This document shows positions 8,530 to 18,374 of a stretch of 21,278 bases of DNA, in pieces. The first letter of the stretch is position 1, and each line of letters opens with the position of its first letter. Where the stretch lies: contig NW_003148779.1 in NCBI RefSeq assembly GCF_000003605.2, positions 29,110-50,387 of the forward strand, in the 5' to 3' direction. This stretch comes from Saccoglossus kowalevskii. Its lineage: Eukaryota > Hemichordata > Enteropneusta > Harrimaniidae. A program made the position numbers and the translations under genes. The notes beneath the pieces were generated by a model, which was given only the letters and a program-made list of their open reading frames with translations, did not search any database and was not told the DNA's origin.

Positions 8530-8833
8530 GACTCTCTTGGTCAGCTCGCCAAGACAGACTCAAACCAGCTTTATTAACTTCTTACCTCTTAGCCAATTAC
8601 AAGGGAGTATAAAGACTGTAAGGCGTAGCCTTCAATCATACAGCCAATCACACGAAGTACTGGACACGTCATATCTACTGATTAATCGTTCACTATATTA
8701 ATTAACTACAAATACCAAACTGTCAGAAATAGTAGTCAGATTGGCGACGTTTATATCGCAATTACTAGTAGTTCCATTCGCTGAGTCGAGTTCTGCCCAG
8801 GACCTCGTATAAGCTTAAATGTTGACAGGTTAT
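8530..8833. repeat. 304-bp tandem duplication, second copy
   Basis: This is the head-to-tail second copy, offset exactly 304 bp from the first. Unique sequence (CCACTAGAACTC) resumes at 8834. Confidence 0.93.
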
Positions 8834-8889
8834 CCACTAGAACTCAACTATCAAGTCGTATCAGTGACCCATCTTCTTAGACACAGAAA

Positions 8890-9040
8890 TAAATCATGAC
8901 ACCTGTATGTATAATATCAAAGCAATCGGATTCACAGTTGTCATCAAGAAGTCGAAAATATCACTTTTTACCAAAAAATTCAAAAATATTCATCAAAATT
9001 AGAGATTTGAAGATATCATCACGAAATAAACAAATAAAGA
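8890..9040. repeat. Diverged direct repeat, right member
   Basis: This is the partner of 7838-7987, sharing ATATCAAAGCAATCGG, GTCGAAAATATCAC, TTTTTACCAAAAA and ATCATCACGAAATAAAC with small indels. The open frame at 8896-9189 is a by-product, since its homologous copy at left is not open in the same frame. Confidence 0.65.
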
Positions 9041-9299
9041 TCACTCATATAACAAGCTCCGTCGATAGCTCCGCTAAAAAAGTGGAGGGTCTTGAAAAGT
9101 TAGGTGAGATCTGCCACAGCATTGGCCGGTACAGTGAAAAGAATATTTCAATATACGCACTCTTTATCGTGCTATTGCCGAATTACTGACCCAACTAGAG
9201 AATGACTATTTTAGTCTCTTATTACTTGCAAAGTACTGAGTTAATTGGATTCTGTATGATAAATTTGCAACGTGTGCGTAGCAAGAGAATCTACATTAT

Positions 9300-9560
9300 A
9301 AGGCAGTGACGGCGGCACAGGGGCAGATGGGCGATCACCCCTTCGAAAAAAATATGGGGGGGGCGTCGCCCCTTCAAAATCAAGCTGAAACCCTTCGTGT
9401 CAGCAAAATTTGCCCCTCATAATGCAAGAAATATCATTTCAGAGGGTCTAGATTTCCAAATTTTTAAGGGGGAGCATGCCCCTGTAAGGTCACGCCTACG
9501 GCGCAAGGTTCGTTGGTGATCAGATCTCGCCCCTCCATGCAAAATTTCGCCGCCTCTGTA
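9300..9560. repeat. Probable decayed dispersed repeat, locally GC-rich
   Basis: The region stands out by composition: GACGGCGGCACAGGGGC at its left, GGGGGGGGCGTCGCCCC, AAGGGGGAGCATGCCCC, and ATTTCGCCGCCTCTG at its right. GGCGGC at one end against GCCGCC at the other hints at inverted termini. Similar blocks rich in GGAGCATGCCCC are, from memory, frequent dispersed repeats in marine invertebrate genomes. It has no coding frame. Confidence 0.4.
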
Positions 9561-10323
9561 AGGGAATTGACTCACCAGAGATTGTTATCCTAGAACGTGT
9601 TACAGCAAACAAGACGTCATCTCACCGACTGATCTTTGCTGAAAACAATTATTGTCGTTTCTGTCATATTATCTATAAAACGACTGTGGAACATTCAGCA
9701 AACCTAGTACACAGACTGTAAACGATATGCTGTAACATATCAACAAAACCAAAAAGTCGCGATTATACAAAATTGAAAAAAACAAGTCAAAAACATGCTT
9801 TCAGCTGTCATGTAACCATTTCGAATGCGGAGAGCTTATTAGAGTTTTTTTCTGCCCGGTGACTAACAGCAAATTTGGGACATAGCGAATTGCTACGAAT
9901 GAGAGTTGTAAACATCACGGGACGCGCGGGGGGGGGGGGGTCAGCTTACACTTACACTGGAAAAATTTCTCACAGCCGAGAATTCTCAGTACCTCGAATA
10001 CAGCGCTTCTGTTCGATTCGGTAGTAACCACGTGACTTTTAAACTTCCGGGTTCGAAACGTTTTGTGTTCTACAGTATAAACTACACATAGTGCACGATG
10101 TTTTGAGCAGAATGGCAATCAGTTCAGCCATCATAGAAGTAGAGTCATTTCTGCCATCCAGTGTGTTGTTTATTTTCATCGAATAAAATTATACAAATGC
10201 AGTTTTCAACGTTCTTTTGTTGTTAAATTTGTCATCTCTATTCGAACTTATGTTGTCTATTTTTATAAGTCACTGGAACACATCAACTCATCAAAATTTA
10301 TGGCATATTGGTTAACCAATATA
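9561..10323. other. Intergenic sequence, nothing recognised
   Basis: I see no gene or RNA. A run of thirteen G is at 9928-9940. The minus-strand open frame at 9915-10118 has no recognisable similarity and ends in the homopolymer (polyproline). Confidence 0.5.
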
Positions 10324-10587
10324 TTAAAGGGGGTAGTCGTCGCGCCGCGCATGAGCGAGATATGGGTCTCATATAAACAAAGATGGCGATATTGACTGTT
10401 GCGCACACCAACTAGCACACACTACTTTAAATGGTATTTTTTGATGATTGGAAGGTATCGAAGGAGTCGCTAGCAGTAATTAGTGCAAGTGGCACCCAGG
10501 GCAAAACTCGAACTCGTGATTTCATTAGATTAGGGGAAAATAAATGTTTATGCGCGCATGCGCGACGCGACGACCACCGCTCTTTAA
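10324..10587 (+). mobile_element. MITE, copy 1, bounded by TTAA
   Basis: The element lies between TTAA at 10324-10327 and TTAA at 10584-10587, leaving 256 bp. The termini are imperfect CpG-rich inverted repeats: AGGGGGTAGTCGTCGCG at left, and AGAGCGGTGGTCGTCGCG read inward from the right, both followed by a GCGCATG-type motif. It has no transposase frame. A homologous copy lies inverted at 15369-15675. TTAA flanks suit piggyBac- or Kolobok-type cut-and-paste elements; superfamily not settled. Confidence 0.8.
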
Positions 10588-11339
10588 ACCTCATATCATA
10601 CCAATAATGTTAGAAATTTAATTCGTACTAACCTCGTTCGACCGAGAATCTGAAATGCTCATAGAAACTGTTAAATTTTCCATGATTTGTTTTATTTAAC
10701 ATTCTGCTACATCACGTGTAATTTAAGATATGGAACCACGTTCAGATCATGCCCATTTATTTTCTCTGTGTACTTGCAACTCAAATGTGCTACTTTTATT
10801 ATGTCTCACTGCAGTGAGCCTATTTTTGTTTCACGTTGTTAGCGGCTAAACCGAATGGAGCTCTGCTTAAGTTATATAAGATTAACATTTGCACTCATTC
10901 AACATATTTTAACATTTTTTGAGACAGCTTCTAAGAAGTTGATATATGATAAAACACACTCAAAAGAACGTCAATAAGTTATTCGACTGTAATATGCAAA
11001 TGTTACTATGTCAACCTTTGCCCGTGATGCAATGCGCGAAAGATAGTGGGAACGTTAAAAAAACGCGCGCGTTTCATAGTATTCGAAGTACTGAGTATTA
11101 TATCAAGGCGATACGTCCAATGATTTCAAGCCACTGACATGGTCACGTGATTATTGGATCCTGAATCTCATGCAAAAGTACATGATACAGACGACATATT
11201 TATAAACACGTGTATGAACAATATGTGTTTATTACATTGCCTTATTATGAGACACACACACGATTGCCGACAGAAGGTGGATAGAAGAGACCGCACGTTT
11301 TAGTCACACAGCAGCAATCATTCAATAACGAATATATAT
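10588..11339. other. Intergenic sequence, nothing recognised
   Basis: AT-rich sequence with no coding or RNA feature I can support. Short frames such as 10946-11137 have no recognisable similarity. Confidence 0.5.
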
Positions 11340-11482
11340 ATATTTGAATCGCCGTCGTACTAGTAACCACGTAACTGTATTCGTATTTACACTTGTATTC
11401 GTAACAACAATTACGTAATCGTATGCATGTAATCGTTACTAAAATAATGTAACTATGTAGTAGCTATAATCGTTTTCGTTGT
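11340..11482. repeat. Degenerate repeat of GTAATCGTA and GTATTCGTA words
   Basis: Words such as ACGTAACTGTATTCGTA, TTGTATTCGTAAC, TTACGTAATCGTATG, TGTAATCGTTAC and GCTATAATCGTTTTCG recur every 8-17 bases without a fixed period. It lies just past the 3' end of the LINE at 11530, on the side where a LINE tail would be. Confidence 0.45.
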
Positions 11483-11529
11483 TAACAATTCTCGTGGTCA
11501 TGATGATAACTCAAATTAAACGTGAAATA

Positions 11530-12815
11530 AATAACTTGTACTGAAAGATATTAGATATTAGAATAAATAACTAAAATACAAAACAAAGAAAACAATTTGG
11601 ATAAAAGAAATCTGAAAATAGCTTAAACAGCTAATCTAGTCTGATCCTTTTGACTAGTATGTGTAAATAAAATTTGTAAATAGCTCTAAGCTAATGGACA
11701 ATGCTAAGTATTACACCTGATAATGAAAGGTAAATACATAAATGAGTAAATAAATAATAAACAAATAAACGATAACAGCAATGAAATGAAATGCAAAAAC
11801 GCCAGTATGTACTATCTTAGAGAGAAAGTTGAAGGATTTGTTTATTGTACTCTGCTCTTAAGGATTCTGGAAGATTATTCCAAAGCATAGGGCCAGCATA
11901 CGATATTGCAGATTTCCTTATGAAAGTGTTCGTTTTTGGTACAGCAATCCCCCCCTTCCGATTTTGTTGTCAAATGTTGATATTGTGATGGATATAATTT
12001 AAATTGTACATAGCATAGAGTGTGTAGTTTTCCAATGGATAAGGTCATAAAGAAGGTATAGGTGAAGCTTAAAGATGTCAAGGATTTTGAGTTCTTTTGG
12101 TGCACAGGGCGCGATGAAATCGGAGAATGTTAGAATTATGGCGATCATTTTCTGTGTAGTTACAATACTTTTGAAATGTGAACAATAAGTATTTCCCCAG
12201 ATTTCTAAACCGTATGTGAGGTCAGGCTTGATCAGTGATTTATAAAGAAGCAAGAGAGTGTGCCTGGGGACAAAGCACCGCAACCTTACCATAATACCCC
12301 CCCTCCCTCAGTATTGTTTATTTTGGTTATGTGATTAATCCAAGTGAGATCTTTGTCAATTTCAACGCCAACAAATGTAACTAATTCAGCCTCGTTCACA
12401 GGAATAGAATTGAGGAGGAGACAGCCTTCTACCTCTAATAATTTGCGACGTCCAATTATTGTTATGTAGTTAGTTTTAGAACAATTTATCGTTAAGCGAC
12501 TGGCATCACACCAGCATGCTACCTCGTCCGAATGTTTACTCACTGTTGTAAAATCAATATCAACGTCTGATGGAAATGAAACAGATTCGAATCATCTGAA
12601 AATAACTAAAAAAAGTCAATTGGATTTGGAAGGTCGGTGATAATATAAGAGAAATAGAGTTGGGCTGAGGACAGAACTTTGGGGACACCACAAGTTGCTG
12701 AGAAGTCCATTTGAAGAAATAAATTGCGATCTATTTCAAGGTAGTTTTTTATCCAAAGGTTGGGAATATTATCAACCAGTTTATAATATCGGAAAAGGTC
12801 AAGTTTGGTACAACC
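11530..12815 (-). mobile_element. Decayed LINE (CR1/Jockey-like): reverse transcriptase C-terminal half and 3' UTR
   Basis: Read on the minus strand with several frameshifts: a segment with NYLENRSQFISSNG; a damaged GVPQGS-type region followed by LYFSYI and ITDLPNPID; FSDDSN (12602-12585), the position of the catalytic (F/Y)ADD box; CDASRLTINCSKTNYI; VTFVGVEIDKDLTW; then LRCFVPRHTLLLLYKSLIKP and LTYGLEIWG; and last SYAGPMLWNNLPESLR, with the stop TAA at 11817-11819. This order is the palm and thumb of a non-LTR reverse transcriptase. A 3' UTR of about 290 bp with TTTA repeats and a stem-loop follows. The element is 5'-truncated and inactive. Confidence 0.88.
11607..11647 (-). other. Stem-loop in the LINE 3' UTR (copy A)
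   Basis: The arms 11607-11623 and 11629-11647 pair imperfectly, with AGCT at the loop base on each side of TAAAC. The words GAAAATAGC and GCTAATCTAGTC are shared with the LINE 3' end at 19730-19774. Stringent-type LINE reverse transcriptases are known to recognise such 3' hairpins; that role here is inferred. Confidence 0.5.
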
Positions 12816-14254
12816 GGCTCATATATTTGTGGAGATATTGATAAAAATATGCCTCATTTGTTTTTAATTAAAAGGAGGAGTTTGTAATTAAATGCAACAT
12901 AAAGATGAATGTGAAAACATAAAACCAACAAGGGTAATTGAATGCAATTGGATATTGATAAGATTAGATTTGCTTGGAAGTTCAAATCAAGTAATGAAAC
13001 ACACGTCTATTAAGAATGTCGATAACACACTTGTACCATACTCTCCAATACTTATTTAGACATTATAGTAACCAGATTTGCAATTCATGCCATATTTATA
13101 AATTTTCATGAGAATGGTGTTATTATTCTAAAAAGGACCCTGGGATTAATATAAAATTTGTGCCACTAAAAGTTTAAATCTTATTATACAACTATACTTC
13201 AGTAATTATCCAATTTATATCCCCATGGAGTCTGATATTCACCAGTCTAGTTTTCTTATGTAGTATAAATACATTTTCCCCAACAAAGTATTTTTTGTGA
13301 GAGGGTTTTCCTGCTGAAATATGTTAAGCTATAATTGTTTCACTATTTTGTAACTTTCATACAATTCATGTCATATTCTATAATAAGGGGACCGTGAGAT
13401 TAAATTTACTATTAACTGAGAAACAAGAAGATTAATGAATTTCAAAAATAATTACTAGTACTTATGACTCCTTATTTTTGTAAAATACCATTCAGACAGA
13501 ATTCATCATACATTGTGTCATATGCATGTACATTAATTCCCATGATTCAATTCAAGATGATAATTTGTCAAATTTATAGCCCGTTCTCAGTTTTATTTTA
13601 TCATTTCCCTAAATCTAAGCACATTGCACGTGTTCAAGGTTTATTAGATAGCTTACAATTATTTAGTTTATAAAAGTCTATACTAAATCATGACTTGCTT
13701 TAAAATGGGGTATGATGATAGACCTTTCAAATCAAATTGGCTTATACATCTTTACTAAACAGAACGTCGATACGCTGTACTGTCTTCGTGCATACTTTGC
13801 AGTATCCTATGGTCACTAAGAATTGTAGTTCAGCATTGACCATAATTATTGTTTGTTTATTGAAAAATTATTTTAATTTTCCTAGACTCAACTATTGGGC
13901 TCCCTCTGTCCATACGTGCGTACGAGAACGTTTCCCAGTCATATTTTTATTCAATCAAAAGAGGTCAACTGGTGGACATTTTGCGGGACGACAAAAACTA
14001 CGTTTAACAAGGCAGTAAGTCCACAAAATCAAAAATGACTGGGTCGATTTCAATTAAACCTTTTATATGATGGTAAAACATATTGAGTATTTTTTTTTCA
14101 ATATCAGATTCATATGTTGGCTGACTGGGTGTCACTTTTCAAGAGTTAACTGGTGTGATTTCAGTGAAACTTGATACTAGTGTCATGAATTTGTTTGCGC
14201 GTATCTGTTGATCGACTTATTTAGTTGAGTATTAGCGAATTGCTGTGTTATGTC
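12816..14254. other. Intergenic AT-rich sequence, nothing recognised
   Basis: I see no gene. Two short stretches resemble each other (13081-13160 and 13362-13410: CAATTCATG(C/T)CATATT followed by a GGACC-type motif and GATTAA), perhaps an old duplication. The frames at 13464-13673 and 13737-14018 have no recognisable similarity and no splice context that convinces me. Confidence 0.5.
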
Positions 14255-14727
14255 TGTCATCGTTTCAGCCTATTTGAGATCCTGGACGGAACTTGGCTCA
14301 GTGATTTGGAACTAATTACGAGATAACCGTCGCTATTCGGACTGCTTTTCTGACAGTTTGGTATTTGTAGTTATTAATGTAGTAAATGATTAATCAAAAG
14401 ATATGACGTATTCAGTACTTAGTGTGATTGGCTTTATGATTGAAGGCCACGCCTTAGAGTCTTAATACTGCTTTGTAATTGGTTAGAGTTTTGAAAATGA
14501 ATAAAGAGAGTTTGAGTTGGTCTTGGCGAACACACCACGATAGACGCAGTCCAGTCCTGGAGAGCCTTGGGAGGGCCTTGACGCAGTCTAGTCTTTGGCC
14601 AGCCTTGCGATAGTCTTGGGGACTTTTCCCCAGGGCGCTGTGTCTTATAGAGTGTTCGACTGACTGACTAAGACGAGAGTTGAAACGTATTTCGTTGTGT
14701 GTGTCTTATTTGACTGTAAAGCTTAAG
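14255..14727 (+). mobile_element. LTR, second copy (+ strand)
   Basis: It starts TGTCATCGTTTCAGCC and contains CTGACAGTTTGGTATTTG, TGTGATTGGC, ATGATTGAAGGC and an AATAAAG signal near 14500, collinear with the minus-strand LTR at 8097-8827. Past 14727 the match continues into a primer-binding-site-like stretch (TGACTTTCCCGATCCCG) and GTACCTCA. No gag or pol frame follows. It is a relic, more diverged from the left copy than the two halves of the 304-bp duplication are from each other. Confidence 0.72.
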
Positions 14728-15368
14728 TGACTTTCCCGATCCCGTACCTCAAGGGGACGCGATAGAGAGACCAGACGAGTTTCCCCCCTGGCAAGTGTGG
14801 AGAACCCCAGAGAGAAGAATTCCCCCCCTGACACTAGCTCGAAATGCGCGTTTTATTGCAATCCTCATTGTCATTTTTAGTCAGTGTGAAATTATTAACG
14901 GGAAGTTAGTCTGGACTGACCAGTGAGTTTGTATATGGTTGTACTTAAGCTAGCGTTAGGCTATGCAGTATCAGTAGACGATTGGAGCGTAGTTTACAGT
15001 GTTGATTATTGAATTACTGATGAGTATTAGGACAATACCTTACGGATAGATTAGTCGCTGGGATTACAGTTGAAGAAGAAGCATTTCACAATACTAGTAT
15101 ACCATAGGTAGTCAAGCGTGATAGTGGCACTGACTAAACACGACGGGGCAGACAACACGACACTACCAACACAGTGACGTAAATATTACAAGGTCAAATA
15201 TTGCCACAGATAGTGTTGTTATATAATGTTGATGTTACCATGAATATAACTTAATAGTTGACCTGTGTCTTGCTTGGTATTCAACTGCATGTCATTACAG
15301 TGTGCATACTCGTATGAAATCGGAAGTCAACCTTTATTCCCCTATTTCTCATATGGTGTAGCTGTCAG
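14728..15368. other. Sequence downstream of the LTR, possibly leader at its left end
   Basis: The first 40 or so bases match the leader after the other LTR. The remainder holds C runs (14783-14788 and 14822-14828) but no open frame or recognised element. Confidence 0.45.
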
Positions 15369-15675
15369 TTAAAGCGCGGTGGCCTTCGCGCTGCGCATGT
15401 GCGATGTTTGTATTGATAAACATCGATTTTCCGATAATCCAATGCGCTCTTCAAATGGAAATCACAAGTATGAGGTTTAACCTGGGCTCGACTTGCACTG
15501 AATACCGCCAGTGACTCCTTCGATACCTTCCAAACACCTAAAAATTACCTAATTAAAACTTGGAAACGTCTCGGTTTGTACTCGTTGATCTGCGCAACAG
15601 TGAAAGTCGCCATCTTTGTTTATATGAGAACCATATATCTCGCGCATGCGTGGCGCGACGACTACCGCCCTTTAA
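15369..15675 (-). mobile_element. MITE, copy 2, bounded by TTAA, opposite orientation to copy 1
   Basis: It lies between TTAA at 15369-15372 and TTAA at 15672-15675, leaving 299 bp. Reverse-complemented it is collinear with 10324-10587: CGCGAGATAT, CTCATATAAACAAAGATGGC, ACTGTTGCGCA, TTGGAAGGTATCGAAGGAGT, AGTGCAAGT and a CATGCGC terminus. It differs by many substitutions and about 40 bp of length. It has no transposase frame. Confidence 0.82.
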
Positions 15676-16037
15676 GATTCAGAATAATTCGTGCTACATG
15701 TAGAGCATGATAGGCCAATGATTTTTAGAAACATTGGCCAAACCTGATCACTTCTTTTTGATGCGATTTATATTCATATTTAATCATAGCAACATACACA
15801 TATCGACTGAATTCAAGTGAATACTTCTTAACTACGTAATTTAAGTTTATATAGATTAACACATAGTGTGTTGCAGCATCTCGGGTTACTGTGAGCATAA
15901 CAGTGATCAATGCACTAGTATTGGTAATGATATAATATAATATATTGAATTAGAATGAATAGTATTGTTGATGTAGAATCTTATTGTCGCGAGTGGCAAG
16001 GGTACAAGGTACAATTGGTCCGATTATGTATGTTGTA
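15676..16037. other. Sequence downstream of the TMEM135-like gene
   Basis: This is the 3' flank of the minus-strand gene and probably includes its 3' UTR. I see no perfect AATAAA on the minus strand close to the stop. No other feature is seen. Confidence 0.4.
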
Positions 16038-16533
16038 CTAGGAGACATTCCCCGCATCGATGTGTTGTGTTGATTTTCCAGCTGGTATTTCATCTCCATT
16101 TATGACCTTCTGATTTTCTGGCTTTCCGCACAAAAATGTCATGCCACCCTTGACCATAGGTGACAAAGAGTCTCTGTCTCGTTCGTACGCATGCGTGATA
16201 GCTGCCATTGAAATGATGAAGATGAGCAACGATCCGCAAGGCAGCGATTTAAAGAGACCAGCGTCACGACCCCAGATGAAAACAGCATCCAAAGCGGTGG
16301 AGGCAACATACATAGCTAATTCACCACGTCGACTACGACTCTCAAATTGTACACCGATCAATGCACCAATGAAACCTGCTATAAACATCAAATAACGAGG
16401 TACAGGTGCTGGGCTATGATGAACATTTTGACGTAGTAAGCAGACAACAACTTTGATTGTCGTACACATCACGGTGAGAAAGGTGGCAGACTTTACATAC
16501 TTCATGAACAGTGATAGCAGTGAAGGCACTGGA
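16038..16533 (-). CDS. TMEM135-like terminal exon: second Tim17-like segment
   Basis: The acceptor TTTTTTGCAG ends at 16534. The exon gives SPVPSLLSLFMKYVKSATFLT, then hydrophobic segments, ESRSRRGELAMY, LFKSLPCGSLLIFIISMAAI and a charged tail (ERDRDSLSPMVKGG) ending in GNVS before the stop. The tail after about FLCGKPENQ is hydrophilic and unlike anything I know. Confidence 0.85.
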
Positions 16534-18374
16534 CTGCAAAAAATAACACAACATGTAACATTCCTCCATTTTGCATGTTGACTATGCAGCAATATCATAT
16601 CTATCCGGAATTACATATCTATCCAAAATTTGTAATACTAAGATAAAGATTAGAATTACATATAACGAATTGGATATTAATTAGATTAGATATTGATTAG
16701 ATTATTATAGGTAATCCCACGAGGTCGACGTGTTCTGACACGAGTGATTAACGCCTAAGTTTTGTATCAATCCGAGCCGCAGCCGAGTGTAGGCTGACGT
16801 CAATCTAAAAGAGGATATCATGAGACAATATATTCATCGCATGCATATTTTCATAGTACGACATAGAAAAGTCACAGATTGTTGACAGTGTAACTATTGG
16901 TGAAATTACACCGAATCCAAATATATCATTGCGTGCGCCTCGTATGCTAATTTTGTTGACGTCACAGTGCTCTATTTCACTTGAAAGTCTTGTTGCGTAC
17001 GCTTTATATGGTATAGCGATTCTGCTCGTTCGTGATATTTGCTCCAATTCGTTTGAATTGTAAAAAATTTTAACCGATTTTTCAGAGAGACTGAAAAATA
17101 ATAAACATGCGAGCTTGTCAAAATGAACCATTATTACCACAATCCGTAGTTATGAAACCTTACTCTCATAGCCTTACATAACCCATGAAGCTCAGAACTA
17201 TCTTCAGGCAACCCGTACAATGAAAAAATTCGGATTATATTACCTATTGATTAGAAAGGCAGTACAATGTAAACTTGTCAATAAATTGTGGAAAAAAACG
17301 TTACTAATCTAGCAAAACTTCAAACTTTTCAGCAACTTGGAAAAAAGAAAAAAATGTATATTTTCATATTTTTATTGACATTTACCAAACTTTTCAGGGT
17401 CGTGGTTATGTACAGACACTTTGTATAGCATTGACATCGACGATTCACAGACGCTATATACAGACAGTTTGCGCAAGCCCAGATCGAATGTCCCAATGTG
17501 CCCAGCTCAGTCGCGCTAGCGAAACTCGCGACAAGCTCGACTAAAAAATAATACTAGCTCATGACGTAATTCGTGTCAATCGACATTAAAAATAAGGGTG
17601 AATAAGGGTAGAAAATATACAATTACCTCGATATGATTACCTTCTGTCTGGATAGCAGTAGAGGAATAAGATGAATTGGTAAGTAAATCTTTGAAAAAGT
17701 AAACCAACTAGCAAACAATTCGTGAAATGCATGACCAAGACACGACTTCCCCGGATGTAGGAATTCGTCACAGGAAACGAACCTACCGTAGGGCTTTCTA
17801 TAATAATTGACGAGGATATCTTCCGTGTAGTCACGTGTCCAAGTTTTGACACCCTCATAATATTCCTTAGACAGGAGTTGTGGTTCCCGGACGAATGCAA
17901 CAATAATCACCCCGATGCTGGCACTAAACACTAACGAAGTACCCTGTGGCACGGATGGCATTTTTCCGCGGCAGGCCAGTGCGTTGTACGCGGCGCCAAG
18001 TGCACGGGTAAACAGGAACATGGCAAGCCTTTTTCGGCGATCTGCTTTGTCTATGATAGCGCTGAGGGATGCAATGACGGCGGCAATGATGTAGCTAATT
18101 CCATCCTGAAACCAAACAAACAACATGTCAATAATACTATAAATATACAAACTTATCCCAGGCACGTACATAAGACCATTAAACACTAACCCGTGAGACG
18201 GTGGGCACTGGAATTTATTTAAAAACAGACAAAAACCATAATCAACTCACCTTCTGTTTTCGATATATCTGCACTAAATAAAGGGCGAGCTTGTATAGCG
18301 CTGGGTAGGATCCTAAGAATAGAGTAAACCTCAGTGCGTCGATGCAAACAATATCACGGATTACGTCACCGGGT
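16038..18374 (-). CDS. TMEM135-like multi-pass membrane protein (Tim17 superfamily), C-terminal three exons
   Basis: Predicted membrane protein related to TMEM135, a Tim17-superfamily relative linked in mammals to peroxisomes, mitochondria and lipid handling. The coding sequence joins 18374-18251, 18105-17627 and 16533-16038, about 365 residues; earlier exons are not found and probably lie at or beyond the right edge. Order: FTLFLGSYPALYK, a first Tim17-like segment (RRKRLAMFLFTRALGAAYNA), a cysteine/histidine linker (CDEFLHPGKSCLGH), a hydrophobic stretch (KIYLPIHLIPLLLSRQK), KSATFLT, then a second Tim17-like segment (ESRSRRGELAMYVASTALDA, FKSLPCGSLLIFI), and a hydrophilic tail. Hydrophobic helices alternate with basic loops (DKADRRKR, ESRSRRGE). 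Junctions are GT-AG with matching phases 0 and 2. Family assignment is by motif recognition; orthology to vertebrate TMEM135 is less sure. Confidence 0.82.
16534..17626 (-). other. Intron of the TMEM135-like gene
   Basis: AT-rich intron. Perfect TGACGTCA octamers lie at 16795-16802 and 16957-16964. The 111-codon minus-strand frame at 16805-17140 has no recognisable similarity and no splice signals that fit the flanking exon phases. Confidence 0.6.
17627..18105 (-). CDS. TMEM135-like exon: first Tim17-like segment and Cys/His linker
   Basis: The acceptor GGTTTCAG precedes GATGGAATTAGC (DGISYI). The 479-bp exon runs through AIIDKADRRKRLAMF and FVREPQLLSKEYYEGVKTW to CDEFLHPGKSCLGH and LIPLLLSRQKVIIS. 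Two donors are possible: AAG|GTAATC (phase 0) and TCGAG|GTAATT (phase 2). Only the second fits the next acceptor and restores an uninterrupted frame, so it is chosen. Confidence 0.83.
18251..18374 (-). CDS. TMEM135-like exon (FLGSYPALYK)
   Basis: The acceptor ATTTCAG ends at 18375 on the minus strand. The first base completes a codon from an unseen exon; then PGDVIRDIVCIDALRF and onward to YRKQK, with donor AAG|GTGAGT in phase 0. LFLGSYPALYK matches a conserved motif of the family. The exon has no long open frame of its own and was found from homology and splice phase. Confidence 0.8.

Larger units (their letters stand above)
8097..8833 (-). mobile_element. LTR of an LTR retrotransposon, with an internal tandem duplication
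   Basis: Read on the minus strand the LTR starts TGTCAACATTTAAGC (two starts, at 8827 and 8523, because of the duplication). It continues through CTGACAGTTTGGTATTTG and TGTGATTGGC, then an AATAAAG polyadenylation signal, and ends near 8097. Immediately after comes a primer-binding-site-like sequence. The same sequence, diverged, is found on + at 14255-14727, which defines the element by homology. I find no gag or pol frames next to it, so it is a solo or broken LTR. Confidence 0.75.

Noticed and set aside
10040-10060. GGGTTCGAAACG as a tRNA B-box
   Set aside because: No matching A-box or cloverleaf is visible upstream, and no acceptor stem can be formed.
9915-10118. A minus-strand ORF with several cysteines, considered as a zinc-finger or THAP-like transposon remnant
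   Set aside because: Cysteine spacing does not fit a known finger, and the end is translated homopolymer G/C.
8097-15675. A large inverted duplication, since an LTR and a MITE both occur in two opposite copies
   Set aside because: The order is LTR then MITE on both sides. A true inverted duplication would give MITE then LTR on one side. The intervening sequences do not match, so these are independent insertions.
16805-17140. A 111-codon minus-strand frame as an extra TMEM135-like exon
   Set aside because: It has no similarity to the family, and no acceptor and donor pair that fits the phase-2 junction between the flanking exons, which already join well.
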